Shown: positions 1-12,731 of the stretch, piece by piece
Numbering within the stretch: the stretch's first letter is position 1
Layout: each line of letters starts with the position of its first letter
Assembly (NCBI RefSeq): GCF_037893015.1
Contig: NC_133665.1
Location: 106,111,937 to 106,175,936 of the forward strand
From: Macrotis lagotis
Lineage: Eukaryota > Chordata > Mammalia > Peramelemorphia > Peramelidae
Direction of reading: 5' to 3'
Length of the DNA stretch: 64,000 nucleotides
Position numbers and translations under genes: made by a program
Notes under the pieces: model-generated
The model's database searches: none
The model's input: the letters and a program-made list of their open reading frames with translations, nothing else
Told to the model about the DNA's origin: nothing

Positions 1-3000
1 GACAAAGATGATAAAAATTTGAACTAGCATAGAGACAGTAGGAGTAGAAAGGAGCAGGGCAGATAGGTGAGATATTTGGGGCATATAAACAATTGGCAAG
101 ACAAGGCAGCAAAACAGGAGTAAGGAGAGGAAAACGTCAAAGAATATTCTGAACCTGAGTGACAGTGATATTGATGGGACATACCCAGAAAGTAGAAAAG
201 TTGGGGACATTGCAAGGAGTTGGGCTTTACAAAGACATGTGGAAATTCATCTGGCTGCGCAAGAGCACTGAGAACAACTATTTGTCTACTTGTTAATAAC
301 ATTATCAGAGGTCTGTCATTGTCTGGAGCATGTATCCAAAATATAACAGAACCTTTTAAGTCTCATCAAAACAAAACTGCTTCCCATTTTTGGTGATTCA
401 TGTGGGCACAAATGATATCACCAGAAGGAACCTACAAAGTATTGCCAAAGATTTTGAATCCTAAGCAAGAAACTAAATACCACAAGGGCACATGGGTTTT
501 TTTTTTTCACTGTTGTCTTTGGAAGACATGGAATATAAAAGAGAAAAACTGGTTTGGGGAAGAAATAGTGCACTGAGAGGGTAGTATCTGATAATGTGAT
601 TTGGTCTTCTGGACAGACCACAGCCTAAAACATAGGGATGACAGACTCCTTACCAGGGATGGAGTGTACCTAACAATGAGGGTGTCTTAGAAATCATGAG
701 TGGATATGATTTGAACTAGAATGGTGGCAGTAGTAAAAGTAGAGTAGTGCCTCTCTTTGTCCACTAAGCTAGACACCATAAGAAGCAGATACACTGAAGG
801 AAGAAGAGCCAACACTCAACGCACCCAAAGGTTCCACAGAACAACATTTAAGAAAGAAGCCAGGAATAAAATCCATTACTTCAAACAGCTATATATGAAT
901 GCCAAAAATATAGACCAATAGGCAAGAGAAACTAGAGGTCCTAATGCGGGAAGGCAATATGATTTTATAAATATCATTGAGATGTGGTAGAATGAAACAT
1001 AGACTGGAATGGGTTCATGTTGAATGGGTATATCTTAGTCAGAAAAAACAGGATGAGGGAAGGTATCATTATATATCAAGACAGTATACCCATGTGAATG
1101 GGAGATGTGGGGAGATGTTAAGAAAAGTGGAAAGCATTTAGGTGAAGAGCAGTGGAAGAGGGTAAAGTGATTTTTGTCATCAGAGTGTACCACCATCTAT
1201 TTGGACAGAAAGAGGAAATAGATGAAGAGTTGAGAAGCAGATCATAAGTCTGGCACAGAAGCAGGCTTAGGAGACTTCAGTTATCCAGACATCTGCTTAG
1301 TTTATTTTCTCTGCCAAAAAGAGATAAAATGATTAATTTTATCCTTCAAAATGTGCAGAAACTGTACTGAACCTGATTCTCACTTTCTCACTAATAGGCA
1401 GGAACTAGGGTGGAAATGATGGGAACCTTTGTGGGAGTTGGAAAGTGGAATGAGTGGTCTCTCCATCTTAGAATTTGTGATAGTGAAGGAGAAGACAACT
1501 GGGCAAAGCTTGATATGAATTGTGGATTTGGGGAAAGCAGATTTTAGAGGGTTTATAGGAAGGACCAGTAGATTCTCAGACTAAAATTTTGTTGGGGAAG
1601 TCAGGCCTGGAGGAATGGGAAATTAAAGAATAAATTTAAGACAGAATTCTGAGGAAGAAATTATCCCTGAAGAGAGAGTTGGCTGAGAAAACCCATATAA
1701 ATATATAGGGAATTCACTTATCTCCTTTAGATATAAAACCGAAACAAAACAAAACAAAAAGGACATACATTACTAAGTTAAAAAAAAAAAAGCAACTAAG
1801 TAAAAGTTACCAGAAAATGGGAGCAAAAGCAGGTAACAAGATAAATGAAACAGTATTGCAGAGTTCTATAAAATAGCCTCTAGTGACAGTGAGCTGAGGC
1901 TGGTGAGAAGTTTAGGCCAGTTAGGGCCTTTTAGTTCTCTGGGGGAAATGAAAAGAACTGCAGGAGGAATAGCAGAGAATCCCTGCTTAGGATAGATGGA
2001 ATGGCAATAACTGAAAACAGAACGAATTCAGAGCTGCTCAGTTCTTATCATGCTTCTGTCTTTCCTACCATGGAGAATTATCTTTGTAGTAGAAATGACA
2101 AAATATCCCAAATAAGAAGATGTTAAACTTCTCTTAATGAATTCAAATCACCTGGCCCAGATGCATGATATCCTCAGGTACATAAAGAAGTAGCAGATGT
2201 GGCTTTTAAGCCATTATCATTGATCTGTGAAAGGTCACAGAAAACAAGAAGGTTTCTACAGGACTGAAGACCAACTATTGTCTGTTTTCAAAGAAAGGAA
2301 GAGAACAGAATCTGAAAAGTAGATAGGCCAGTGAAACTTTATTCCTGGGAAAATTCAAGAGTGATTCAGTAAGTGTATTATTAAATGGATTATTAATATC
2401 CATAATAATTGCTATATAAATCTGATGATGATGAAAACCTGGAATGGGCTCAAAGGAAGCAGGGGTTATAGAGTTAGCATGGCAGCAAGAAACATTTATC
2501 ATGCCAGACTAACTTTATTTCCTTTTATAGCTGAGCTATTAAAATGATCAATCAGGGGAATGCTTTCAACAGTTTACCTATATTTAATTACCTATATTTA
2601 ATGATGTATCTACCAGTATTTTTGTGGAAAATATAGAAATATGTGGACTTAGAAAGTAAAACAATTATATAAATTTAGAACTGTTTGAATAACTAAGACT
2701 CACTGTCCATTTAGTAGGAAAATCCAGGGAGAGTCATCCTAGGGTTAGCCAGACCTTGGGCTATAAACACTTTTTTATCAGTTGCTTAAATGATATCTTT
2801 TCAAATTGCTAGAAAATACAAAGAAGAAGAAGAAGAGCAACAATGAACATGCTAGGATGACAGAGTCATAATCCAAAAAGATCTTGACAGGCTAGAGCAT
2901 TGGACTAAATCTGATAAAATTCAATAGGGAGAAATGTAAAGTCTTATATTTAGGTTCAAAAAATCATCTTCACAAATACAGAATTGGGGGAAGCACAGTT

Positions 3001-4063
3001 AATTTTCTGGGGGAAAAAGCACGGGTGGTTTAGGAAAGAAAGAAGGAAAACAAGCGTCTGTAGATGCCTCCTCTGTTTCAAGCACTGCCCTAAGGACTTT
3101 GCAAATATTATCTTACTTGATTCTCACAACAGCCCTAGGAAATAGGTGCTATAATGATCCCCACTTTATAGATGAGGAAGCTGAGGCAGAGGGGAAGTGC
3201 CTTGCCCAGGGTCTCACAGCTAAATAAGTGTCTGAGACTGAATTTGACTTCAAGTGTTCTTGACTCCAAGGGCTTTGGGCCCCATGGCTCCCCCCCCCCA
3301 CCAGGTAAGTAGATTAGCCCTGGTCCCTCTTGTTTAGGAGAGATGCAGAAGGGACAGACTGACAGAGTCACAAAGACTTCAGAATGTGGGGTTGCTTAGC
3401 ATTCTAGGGAGGGATGGAACCCCCTGCAGAAAACAATTCCAGGGTCTTTGTGTGGAAATTTCTGAGAAGGTTGTAGAAGTAGGAAATAGTGCTCCTCAAG
3501 ACAAATAGTACCCAAAGAAGAGGTCATTGGAATTGGACAGAGACAGTGTGACAGGTGAGGGATTCTAGAAGACAAGAGTCCTGCAGCTTGGTTCTTATGG
3601 CCCTTTATTGTGACTGAGTTTCTTCATCTATGAAATGAGTGGTTGGAATAGATAATTTCTCAGGACCCTTATGGTACTAAATCTAAGATCCTGTGATCAG
3701 ATGTCACCAAAAGTCCCTTTCAGCTCCAAATTCCATGGTTTCCTTGTTAGGTCAACAATGGGATGGGATAGCCAGACAGTCTAGAGTCATCTTGGGCTTC
3801 ATTAAGGGAAGTGGTTGTCTATTCTCTCTTCTGCCTTGACCAGACCTCACATGCAGTCTTCTGTTTGGTTCTGGGTGCCATATCGCTAACATTAGAATTT
3901 TCTAAAAGTGGAATCAGTAAAAGAGATTCTTCCCTCTCCTTGGAGGTGTTCAGTGGAGGCTAGATGACGAGTTGAACATGTCAGAAATTCTTTTGGGACA
4001 TGGATTGGACAAGATGACTACGAGATCCCTTCTAATGGCTAATATTCTGTGATTCTTAGGAAA
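1..4063 (+). mobile_element. Decayed CR1/L3-type LINE, ORF1 esterase to 3' end
   Basis: A long, heavily mutated LINE relic in sense orientation, cut by the window start. Around 399-419 the translation reads HVGTNDI, the GTND block of the SGNH esterase domain found in ORF1 of CR1-clade elements; 637-690 reads RDGVYLT, resembling the DxxH block with His replaced by Tyr. Near 960-1290 there is endonuclease-like sequence. At 2148-2162 SPGPD is read, followed by a degraded (Y/H)PxVxKEVADV stretch with an internal stop, typical of CR1 reverse transcriptase. About 2850-2990 and 3770-4063 match the usual 3' part, ending in a CTGTGATTCT-like tail. Stops and frameshifts throughout make it non-functional. 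Whether it is L3 proper or another CR1 lineage I cannot decide by eye. Confidence 0.7.
3060..3285 (-). mobile_element. MIR-type SINE inside the CR1/L3 relic
   Basis: The strand shown carries the reverse complement of a MIR core: an 'actttatagatgaggaagct' block followed by a 'gccttgcccagggtctcaca' block and a closing anticodon-arm remnant. It interrupts the CR1/L3 copy, so it inserted later. No target-site duplication is visible. It ends at a poly-C/G stretch. Confidence 0.55.
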
Positions 4064-4104
4064 GTAGTGATTAGGACAATGGGACATTCCTTATTTAGTA
4101 TTTT

Positions 4105-4800
4105 ATTTTTCTCCAAGTACATGTAACAACAGTTTTTAATATTTTTTAAAAATTTTGAGTTAAGGAGCGGCTGGGTGGTACAGTGGATAGAGCACTGGCC
4201 CTGGAGTCAGGAGTACCTGAGTTCAAATCCAGCCTCAGACACTTAATAATTACCTAGCTGTGTGGCCTTGGGCAAGCCACTTAATCCATTGCTTTGCAAA
4301 AACCTAAAACAAACAAACAAACAAACAAATAAATAAATTTGAGTTATAAAGTCTCTTCCTTTCCCCTTCCTAGAAAGCAAGAAATTCATTATATAGGTTA
4401 TACATGTGAAGTCATGCAAAATATATTTTCATATTAATCATATTGTAAAAGAAACATAGATTTAAAAATAAGCCTCAAGAAAAATAAAGTCAAAAAAGTA
4501 TCCTTTAATCTGCATTCAGACCCCCATCGGTTGTTTCTTTGAGGAGAGATGGCATTTTTCATCATAAGTCCTTCAGAGTTTTTTGGATCAATGCTTGGAT
4601 CAACTGCTGAGAATAGCTCATTCACAAGCTGATAATCTTACAATATGTCAGAGTACATTTCACTTTGTATCAGCTCATGTAAGTCTTTCCAGGTTTTCCT
4701 GAGAGCATCCTGTTCACCATTTCTTAGAGCAGAAAAGTATTTGATCACCATCACACTGCACAATTTGTTTAGCCATTGATGGTCATCGTCAATGGGACAT
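4105..4800 (-). mobile_element. Old L1-type LINE 3' end, interrupted by a SINE
   Basis: The sequence reads as the reverse complement of a marsupial L1 3' region: a T-rich end, an 'aggttatacatgtgaagtca' stretch, then 'ctgcattcagacccccatcg' and 'gtaagtctttccaggttttc' blocks that recur in L1 tails. It is split by the SINE at 4163-4337, whose duplication falls inside it. Very diverged and non-coding. Confidence 0.5.
4163..4337 (+). mobile_element. tRNA-derived marsupial SINE with TSD
   Basis: The head shows tRNA-like pol III boxes (A-box-like 'gtggtacagtggatagagc', B-box-like 'gagttcaaatcc'), then a 'ttaataattacctagctgtg' body, 'gccttgggcaagccacttaa', and an A-rich (caaa)n tail. The 9-bp duplication TTTGAGTTA flanks it at 4154-4162 and 4338-4346. 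It sits inside an older L1 tail, giving a clear insertion order. Confidence 0.88.
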
Positions 4801-6264
4801 CCTTAATGCCTGGATCTGTAACTACAGAAAGTTGGACCTCTTTTTCATGTCACCCCATTAGCTGAATTAACTGGACTTAATGAATGAGGTGTGCCGTCTG
4901 TGATATCTTTTCTTTATCCAGCCACTGGGGCTAGAGGAATGTAGTGACCCTTGGGGCTTCCTGCAGCCCCAGCAGCCCTACCCAGATCTCCTGTGTTCCT
5001 CTTTCAAAGGAACGATGCTCCAGACAATCTGGTTGCAGAATACTGAGTGTTCTCTTTTCTTCATATTTGCCCCTTGAGACAAGACAGAAATACATAATTC
5101 TTGAATCAATGAAAATCTGGGGACTCTAAATGGAAGGTGAGTAGTTTAAGGAACAGTTTTAGTTTTTAGGGTATTCTTCTAACAGAGGACCTAGGGATTT
5201 AGAAAGGGTACTTGGTCTGAGATGTCCTGCTTATGGTGTTATAGAAAGAGAACTGACCTTGGGATATATCAGTGGATCCCAGTCTGAGTTTCTATTCCAC
5301 TTGAAATACCTTGGGCTGTCACTTTACTACTTAGCCTCAGGAAAGTAGTTTGTGAACCTTAAAGCATATAGAAATGGCATTTCATACTGATATTTTTCTG
5401 GGTAGGGTGGTTCAAAAGCCTAATAATCTACAAAGTGTCTGACTAGGAAGAGTAAAGGACTGCCAAGGGGGGTATATGGATATGGACCTTTAGTGATTGT
5501 TTCCCAACTCCTAGGTTCTCAACTCCTGAATCCCCTTTATCAAGACTTTGACCAGTATAGGGTTGAGGAAGGAAGGGTGGGAAGAGAGAGAAAGTGGGGA
5601 CCTGAATGGTAACATCTGGAGGATGATTTAGCTGTATTGCATCATGGAAAGAGCCTCAGTTCTAGTTTTGACTTTGTCACCTACCAGTTTTATGACCTTG
5701 AGGAATTCATTTTCCCTCCGTGAGCCTCACTTTCCTCTTCTATAAAATGTAGAGATTGGATTAATTGGACCTCCTATGCCCCTTTCACCTTGATGAGATA
5801 CTGAGGCCAACTCTCCCTAATGCAGGCAATTGGAGTGCTTAGTGAATCTTAATGTGCCTGTCCTTCTAGCTGATCCTCCATCTGTCCCCTGCCTCACCAG
5901 ACTAGTTTCATCTAATGCTCTAGAGCAGAATAGACCCATAGTTCACCTTCTCATACCTGGGAGGCTCTCCCAGTGTTTGTTTGAAACTCTCCATAGGCAA
6001 CACTGAATGACCACAGGCATTGTTGGGCAATTTTGGTTTTGACCATGGACTCTATGAACTAGAAGAGCCCCTTGTTTGCATGTAGCACTTATTGGATATT
6101 GTTGGATACATATTTCTGTCTGTTAGAACAGAAAAATGAGCAGGAGAGGAACTCATGTCTCCTCACCCCAAACCAGCCTGTCCTTGGCCTACTAATGACC
6201 CACACACAAGAGAATAATGGATGCTGGGCTGAACCAAGCATGCAGGGACCTATTAAGGAGGTTA

Positions 6265-6480
6265 GACTTGGGGTCTAGAAGACTGAAGTTTCAAATCATG
6301 CCTCAGACAGTTTTTAGCTTTTTGACCCTGGAAAAGTCACTAAATCTTTAGTCATAGTTTTCTCATCTGTAACGTGAGGATAATAAGACCCATCTTCTCA
6401 TAGGCCTTCTGTGGGGATTAAAGGAGATAATTTATGGCAATGGCTTTGCAAATCGTAAAGTGCTACATAAAACTTAGCTG
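6265..6480 (+). mobile_element. CORE-SINE (MIR/MAR-like)
   Basis: Degraded tRNA-like head, then the conserved 'tgaccctggaaaagtcacta' core, 'tttctcatctgtaacgtgag' and a 3' part ending 'gtaaagtgctacataaa', as in MIR/MAR-type CORE-SINEs. No duplication is visible. A second, weaker element of the same kind follows at about 6510-6700. Confidence 0.6.
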
Positions 6481-6744
6481 TGATTTATTTATTTGTTTAT
6501 TTATTAATTATTAGGCAGGAGCCCTCAAATGGGAGTCAAAACAAAAGACTTGGGATTCATTCTAGCTTTTTCATATAATTAGCTGTGAGCAATTGACCAG
6601 TGGGACATTTCACCTCTTTGGGATTTTGTATTTCCATGTGTGAGATGAAGAGGTTGGACTAGATGAATCCCAAGACCTGTCCCAATCCTGAATTCTGAGT
6701 TTTCCATGACTGTCATAGCTTTGGCATCCTCTCCCTCAGAGGGG

Positions 6745-6764
6745 TGAGTGTATGTGTGTGTGTA

Positions 6765-6805
<41 letters not shown>
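6745..6805 (+). repeat. (TG)n microsatellite
   Basis: Mostly perfect TG dinucleotides with a few TATG interruptions at the left end. An apparent reading frame across it is an artefact of the repeat. Confidence 0.95.
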
Positions 6806-6809
<4 letters not shown>

Positions 6810-8598
6810 GTGAGCTCATGCACATGTCAGAGAGGAGGGAGTGTCAGAGTGTTTTTCTAATCATGGCATTGGATTTGGCCCAGGCTTTCTATGTGACACT
6901 CCCCCCGCCACCAAGACCTCCACATCCCTTGTGGACCTGTTTCCTCTTCTGTAAAATGAGGGGGTGGTAGTGTAGTTATCCTGAAGGTCCTTCCTGGATC
7001 TTCTTTCCATGGTCCCATAGCTTAGTGGGATAGGTGTGCTTTCCCTTTCTTCAGAAAGCTTGGAGAGCTTCCCAGGCTGAGGTTTTCTTGTAGTGGGGGT
7101 ATTCATGCATTTGTGCATCCTTCACTCATTCACTCAACAAACATTTGTGCATGCCTACTTTAGCCTGGGTCCAGTGATCAGATCCTTGGAAACAGATATC
7201 TAGGACTTAGGCCAAGTCGTTTGAGGAGATGTGTGGCCTTCAGTGGATCTGAGAGCAGAGGGTGAATACTATTCTGCTATAAGAAATGGTGAACAGGATG
7301 CTCCCACTGAAGAGGGTGGAAGGTTTTGTTTTCAGAAGCATTGCCACACACAAAGCCAAGCTAAAGATGCCTTGAAAGGAGTAAGAGGTGGAGGTAGGGG
7401 CAGCTTCCAGAGCCAAGGAAGTCCTGTCTTTTCTCCAGGGAGGCCATAGCAGGCAGGACACATAGACACCAGTCAAGTTCCAGCAAGGGGGACTCAGACT
7501 TAACCCTCATTACTCCTTTATGTTAGAAAGAACTTAGAGTTGAGTTGAGAGTTGTCTTTGAGTTCTGCAATTTATGAGCTGTATGACCTTGAACCTTAGT
7601 TTCTTCCTGTGTAAAATGCCCCTAGGCTCTTCAAGGCCCCCAAATTTCTTAATTTGGCTGGGATAAACCCTTTCTTTCCCTTGGATCCCAAAAATTTTCA
7701 GAAAAATCTTTGAGGGGAAAGAGCATGATAAAATAGATTTTCATTTCAAGATCCTGGAAATCTTCTCCCAAGTGTCCTTAATCTGTCCCTAGTTGCCAGG
7801 ATGACTTGAGTCCTCCCCTTTTGCCCGTCTAAGTCATTTCTGAGCCTGGCCTTGCTTTGCAGCTGATGATCCCCTAGAGACACACTCTTCCTGCCTGCCA
7901 GCCTTTTCTGGTGTCTGTGCTCCTGCTTCCTGGGCACTTGTCTTTCCTTCCCAGTCAATTCTAAGTCCATTTGCACACCTGAAGAATCTAATACCCAAAA
8001 GAACCAATTAACTTGCTGACGATCAGTTGCGATTTGTTCTCAGATAGTAATTACTTAAAAGATTGACTTCAGGGAAGTGTCCATCAAAGCCTATCTCATA
8101 AATATTACCCAGGGAGTGAAGCAGTAACATTGTTTTCACCAGTTGTAAGAGAAGGGTAGTCCTATGCTAGCCCTCACTGACTCTCTGTTCTTGGCTTAGT
8201 CTGTTGCCTGGGACACTCAGACCTTGAATCTGGGCATCTGCAGGGTTGTCTGTCAGTGCTGCGGAGAACCTCTGCATCCCTAAGGGACCCTCATTAAATT
8301 TTCAGAGTTCTGCCTGTCAGTGGACAGGCTCAGGCCAGGGCCAGGAAGGCTACTCTGTTCTTCTGCAGAGACTGAGGGAATCTTGCAGGCATGAGCATCA
8401 ACCCTGGGGTCCTTTAGCAGTGTGGTTTGAAGTATCATCCTGGGGGACTTGGCAAGATCTGACTTGACCTCCCCAAAGGAGGAATCATCTAGCTTTTTGT
8501 CCTCTTTTCCCCGGCCTCATCCATGGGAAGGGGAAACTGCTATTATGTTTGTTTAAAAATCACTCATTCAGAATTACTTCATTCCAAGGAACTCGTGG

Positions 8599-8600
<2 letters not shown>

Positions 8601-8648
<48 letters not shown>
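8601..8648 (+). repeat. (GT)n microsatellite
   Basis: Twenty-four uninterrupted GT units, so likely length-polymorphic. It is followed directly by a reverse-oriented MIR-like fragment (about 8655-8775). Confidence 0.95.
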
Positions 8649-8651
<3 letters not shown>

Positions 8652-9356
8652 AAGAGATTTGAAGAACTGAGGCACATAATATGCTTTGCCTTGGGTCACT
8701 CATTTTGCTAGATGCAGAATATTGAGTAGAACCTGGCTCTCCTGGCTCTCAGTCCAGTATCCTCCCACCAGGATGCTTGGTTGTGACCAGATTTCGTGGG
8801 GTGGTTTTTAAATTATTAATAATGCTTGGTATTTGTGTAACACCTGACATTTAAAAGCTTCAAGTGGGAGGCAATATGTTCCCCTGGCAAGAGCAGGGGC
8901 CTGGAAAGCTCACTTCCTCTCTCCTGAATCCATGCAGGAGGGAGTCCAGGCTCCTAAGAGAAGACAAGTATTAGCTAATAATGGTGCCTGGTAATCTCCC
9001 AGATATCCATGGGGAAGTCCCTTCTTTTACATGGACCAAAGGTCTTTTTCACTTATTTCAGTCATGTCTTACTCTTTGTGACCCAGTATGGATTTTCTTG
9101 GCAAAAATTCTAGAGTGCTTTGCCATTTTCTTCTCCTGTACTAAAAGGCCTACTTCCCCTTAAACTAAGAGTAGATGCAGTTTCCTTACCTCACTTTCTA
9201 GGAGGTGGAGGTCTGAGGGACTGCTATCAGAACTGCTGGCTCCTTACTACTTCCTGTAACCCTGCCAGCTCTCAGTTGTCTATATTGGTGGTAGGCATTT
9301 AGGATAGTGGAAAACATCTGGTTTTGGAGTCAAATGATGCGATTTCAAATTCTGAC

Positions 9357-9600
9357 TGGGAGGCATAGTGGGTAGAGTATGGGGCCTGGAGTCAGAAAGA
9401 CTCATCTTCATGAGTTCAAATCTGTCCTCAGACACTTACTAGCTGTGTGATCCTGAGTAATCACTTAATCCTGTTTGCATCAGTTTCCTCGTTGGTTGGT
9501 AAGATGAGCTGGAGATGACAAAGCACTACAGTATCTTTGCCACAAAAATCCCAAATGGGGTCTTGAAGAGTCAGACATGACTGAAAAAATGATTGAAAAC
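9357..9600 (+). mobile_element. tRNA SINE nested in an older CORE-SINE
   Basis: A tRNA-like head ('gagttcaaatctgtcctcag'), a 'cagtttcctcgttggttggt' middle and a tail ending in '...aagagtcagacatgactgaa', characteristic of a marsupial SINE subfamily with a different 3' end from the 'ttgcaaaaacc' type. The flanks 9300-9356 and 9601-9690 look like the two halves of one older CORE-SINE (head ending 'gatttcaaattctgact', body resuming 'gttaggcaagtcatttagcc'). Confidence 0.7.
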
Positions 9601-10786
9601 CATTATATGATGTTAGGCAAGTCATTTAGCCTTCTGCAGCAGGTCCCTTTCTGCTTTAAATACTGTGTTCCTGTGAATTGGCAGGGATAAACTGAAAACT
9701 CTGTCTTTCACTTTGGAATATTATTCCGTGTTTTAGTCCAATTTTCTCTTCCTCATCCAACCTAATTTAAGCTGTGGGCATAATGAACGGGTCAGTCCTT
9801 CCTTAGTCTGGACAGCTAACAGAAAAGGTAGATGAATGCAGGAGCAACCAGACTCAGTGGTTTTTCCTTTTTAAAAGATTTCCCATTTTTTGTTCTTAAA
9901 TTTTTTCTTTATATTGAATGATCTTCCTACCAGGCTTCCCTTCTTTGGGCCTGACCTTTGGCAGTGAACACCATGTTTTCTGGTTGAACCCCAAGAGTCA
10001 GGTTTAATTTCTTAGGGAATCGATAGTAATTCTCAAGGACTTATCTTTCTTATCCTCCAAAGTTCCCACTATCCCATGAGGAATAATCTCCCCCACTTCA
10101 TTGATAGGAAAACTAATTTTCAGAGAAGTCAAATAACAGGTCCTACAATAAGTTCTAGGCTTAAGGCTCTGCCTAACTGGGTAGTCTTGGCTCTTTTTCT
10201 TCATTCACTATCAGAAGGGAGGATGGTCACAATGCCTACTGAATGGTTTGTGTAGCTCTACCTGCACCCTCCCTCTGAGCAGTTCTGTTTGGGAGCATTT
10301 CCCTGGGAGGCTGCAGCCTCCACCCCAGAGTCTTAGCTGTGGGTGACAAACAAGCAGCTCCAACTAGAGCTTTGAGGTGTCAGAGACCAGCTCCCATGGA
10401 AGTGGTTTAGTGTAGCTAGGGGAGAGAGGGAAACCTCTGAGACAGAATTCCCTACAAGGATTTCTTCACCATGTGTGTCAGGAACCAATTCCAGGGACTT
10501 TCTGAACTTATCTGAGAGGATGCCAGCAATATGGAAGATGCTGGTGTCCATCCCTGTTCCTTGGATAGGAAATCACTAGAGATGGACAGAAATGCCTTGC
10601 TAATAATGCCTTGGTCTTACCACCTGTGGGACTTTGAGTAAATCACTTCCCTTTACTGTGCCTCATTTTCTACATCTATAAGATCCTCTGATCAGGTAAT
10701 ATTTAAAATTCTTCGCAGCTCTAAATCTCATGACCCTTTGTTTAATAATAATCCTTAACAGACATACATACATTTTTAAATATAAT

Positions 10787-10826
10787 GCATATATACACAC
10801 ATATATGTATGTATGTATGTATGTAT
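10787..10826 (+). repeat. (ATGT)n / TA-rich microsatellite
   Basis: Short tetranucleotide run of ATGT preceded by ACAT/ATAT, making it weakly palindromic. Confidence 0.85.
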
Positions 10827-11135
10827 GGATCATCATTACCCCAGTGATATCCAGTTAAGTTTATTAAAACCTAGTTTCTGTCTAACCAGATAGATAGACC
10901 TAGATCTGGGGTAAGGAAGGAGGAGGAGGCATTAAAGGGGGTGCAGTAGACACAGGAACAGGGGCAGACTGTCCCTTGGGCTATCCTAAATGAACCTTTC
11001 TGTGGCCAGACTGTAGACATGGTAAGAACAGAAGACTGTGCTCTGTAAACTTATCCATTTCTAGGCATCTGTATCTTGTTTTCCTTTCCCCAATTTTCCC
11101 ACTCAGATTTTCTTAAATAACTTTATTGTGCTAAA

Positions 11136-11364
11136 GGGCAGCTGGGCAGTACAATAAGTCAGAGCATGAGGCCTAGAGTCAGAATGACCTGAATTCAGGT
11201 CTGGCTTAGCTGTGTTACCCTGGGCAAGACATTTCACCATATTTGCCCCAGTTTTTTCAACTGGAGAAGGAAATAACAAACCAATTCAGTATCTTTGCCA
11301 AGAAAACTCCAAATGAGGTCATGAAGAGGCAAACATGACTGAAAATGCAGAACTACAACTAATC
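11136..11364 (+). mobile_element. tRNA SINE ('gactgaaaatg' tail type) with TSD
   Basis: Head 'gggcagctgggcagtacaat', body with 'accctgggcaagacatttca', and a 3' end 'gaggcaaacatgactgaaaa', the same subfamily as at 9357. Flanked by an 8-bp duplication GTGCTAAA at 11128-11135 and 11365-11372. Confidence 0.8.
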
Positions 11365-11783
11365 GTGCTAAAATCATGTGATCCTAGCATGGAGAACTGG
11401 AAGAGACCTTAGAGATCTTGTATTCCCACCACTTATTTTATAGATTGGCCTGAAGCCCTGAAAGGAGAAAGGGTCTGCTCATGGTCATATAGATAATGAA
11501 ATAGGGGAGCTAATACTGGAACCCAAATTTTTCAGCCTTCAGATCCAGTTGGGAAAGACAGGTTTTGCTTCACTTCAGTGGCATTGGAGGACAAGAAGTT
11601 GGCCTAGCTCCCTGACCAGAGCAGAGGAATGAGTGAAAGAGAAGAAAGGAGGCCCTCAATGAATCCCCCAAAGATGATGGGAGGAAAGATGTTCAGACTA
11701 GAAGTTTAGAAAAATAGGCCTTTTTAATTCAAGTTGATTTTGTGACGAATGAAGAGGCTGCATGGATGTCTGTCCTTGGGGTC

Positions 11784-11789
11784 TTTATT
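11784..11789 (-). promoter_or_regulatory. AMIGO3: Candidate AMIGO3 poly(A) signal
   Basis: On the minus strand this reads AATAAA, about 1.37 kb past the AMIGO3 stop, a plausible 3' UTR length. An ATTAAA variant at 12968-12973 is a nearer alternative. Neither choice can be settled from sequence alone. Confidence 0.4.
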
Positions 11790-12731
11790 AAAGAATTGCA
11801 GAACTACCAAGAGCTGCCACATGGAGACTTGGAGGAGGGCAATAATGGTAGTATTAATTCAGAAATTCTCAACCAGTTGCCAGCATATTTTGCAACTTTG
11901 ACAGCATTTTGTCTTCTTGAGGAGTATTATTCTCAAAGTAACATACCAAGTTCTGAGGAGGGGTGGGGTTCCTCTGCCTTCCTGCTGGTCTGAACCCATG
12001 TTCCCCTTCTCATTCCAGAAGGAGTCCTGGGGGAGAAGAGGGGAGAGGGGGAGAGGGGAGGGGGGGGGGGTCTAATGCAAAATCAACTTGGAGGAAGACC
12101 TCAAGGAATCCAACCATTCTCCTACTTGGCTCAGTGTAGAGACCAGTTATTTCCTGGTAGATAAATTTCTGGGCAGTCAGGGTCTGGAAATGTGCACATT
12201 GCTTCCCTTATTCAGCTGTTTCTAGTCCTTCCTTTCCTGGGTCCCATGTCTCTTGTAGCATGAGCTAGCCTAGGTATTAATGCTGAAAAAAACTTGTTCT
12301 TAAGAGGAAAACCTTCCCTTCCTGGAGGGGAGGTGAATGGTGCTGAAGCTTCCAGGATGCCTAAATCTGGGAGAGATGCTCTTTCCCTAGGTCCAGGTAC
12401 TCAGTCTGGAAAGACTTGAGCACCAGCCCCTGGATGTGCTGTAGGGATTCCTTTTTTAGCCAGAAAAGTTGCTTGGTTGGTTTCGTAGACAGACGCAGGG
12501 AGATGGAGTGACCTCAAGAGCCCAGAGGTATCCTGGCAGCTCTAGTCCCCAGGGGACTGGAAAGAAAGAGTTTGGAACTAGGGACTGTTTGTTCTACTGT
12601 GTATTGGATAGAAGACTCTTAGAAACCCCTCCTAGGAGTTGGGCTGAGGACTGGTGACTTGTAAAAGCACCCCAGCAGAGTCCCAGCTGGAGAGGTGCTG
12701 GGCTGTTTCCCTGAGCCCTTGGTGGGTACTC

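Noticed and set aside
4163..4337. tRNA gene call on SINE heads (also at about ten other copies)
   Set aside because: The pol III boxes are tRNA-like, but the heads cannot form a full cloverleaf and all are followed by SINE bodies and A-tails.
11742..11993. 83-residue plus-strand frame
   Set aside because: No family recognised, no RNF123 similarity, no splice support; it lies where an AMIGO3 3' UTR is expected on the other strand.
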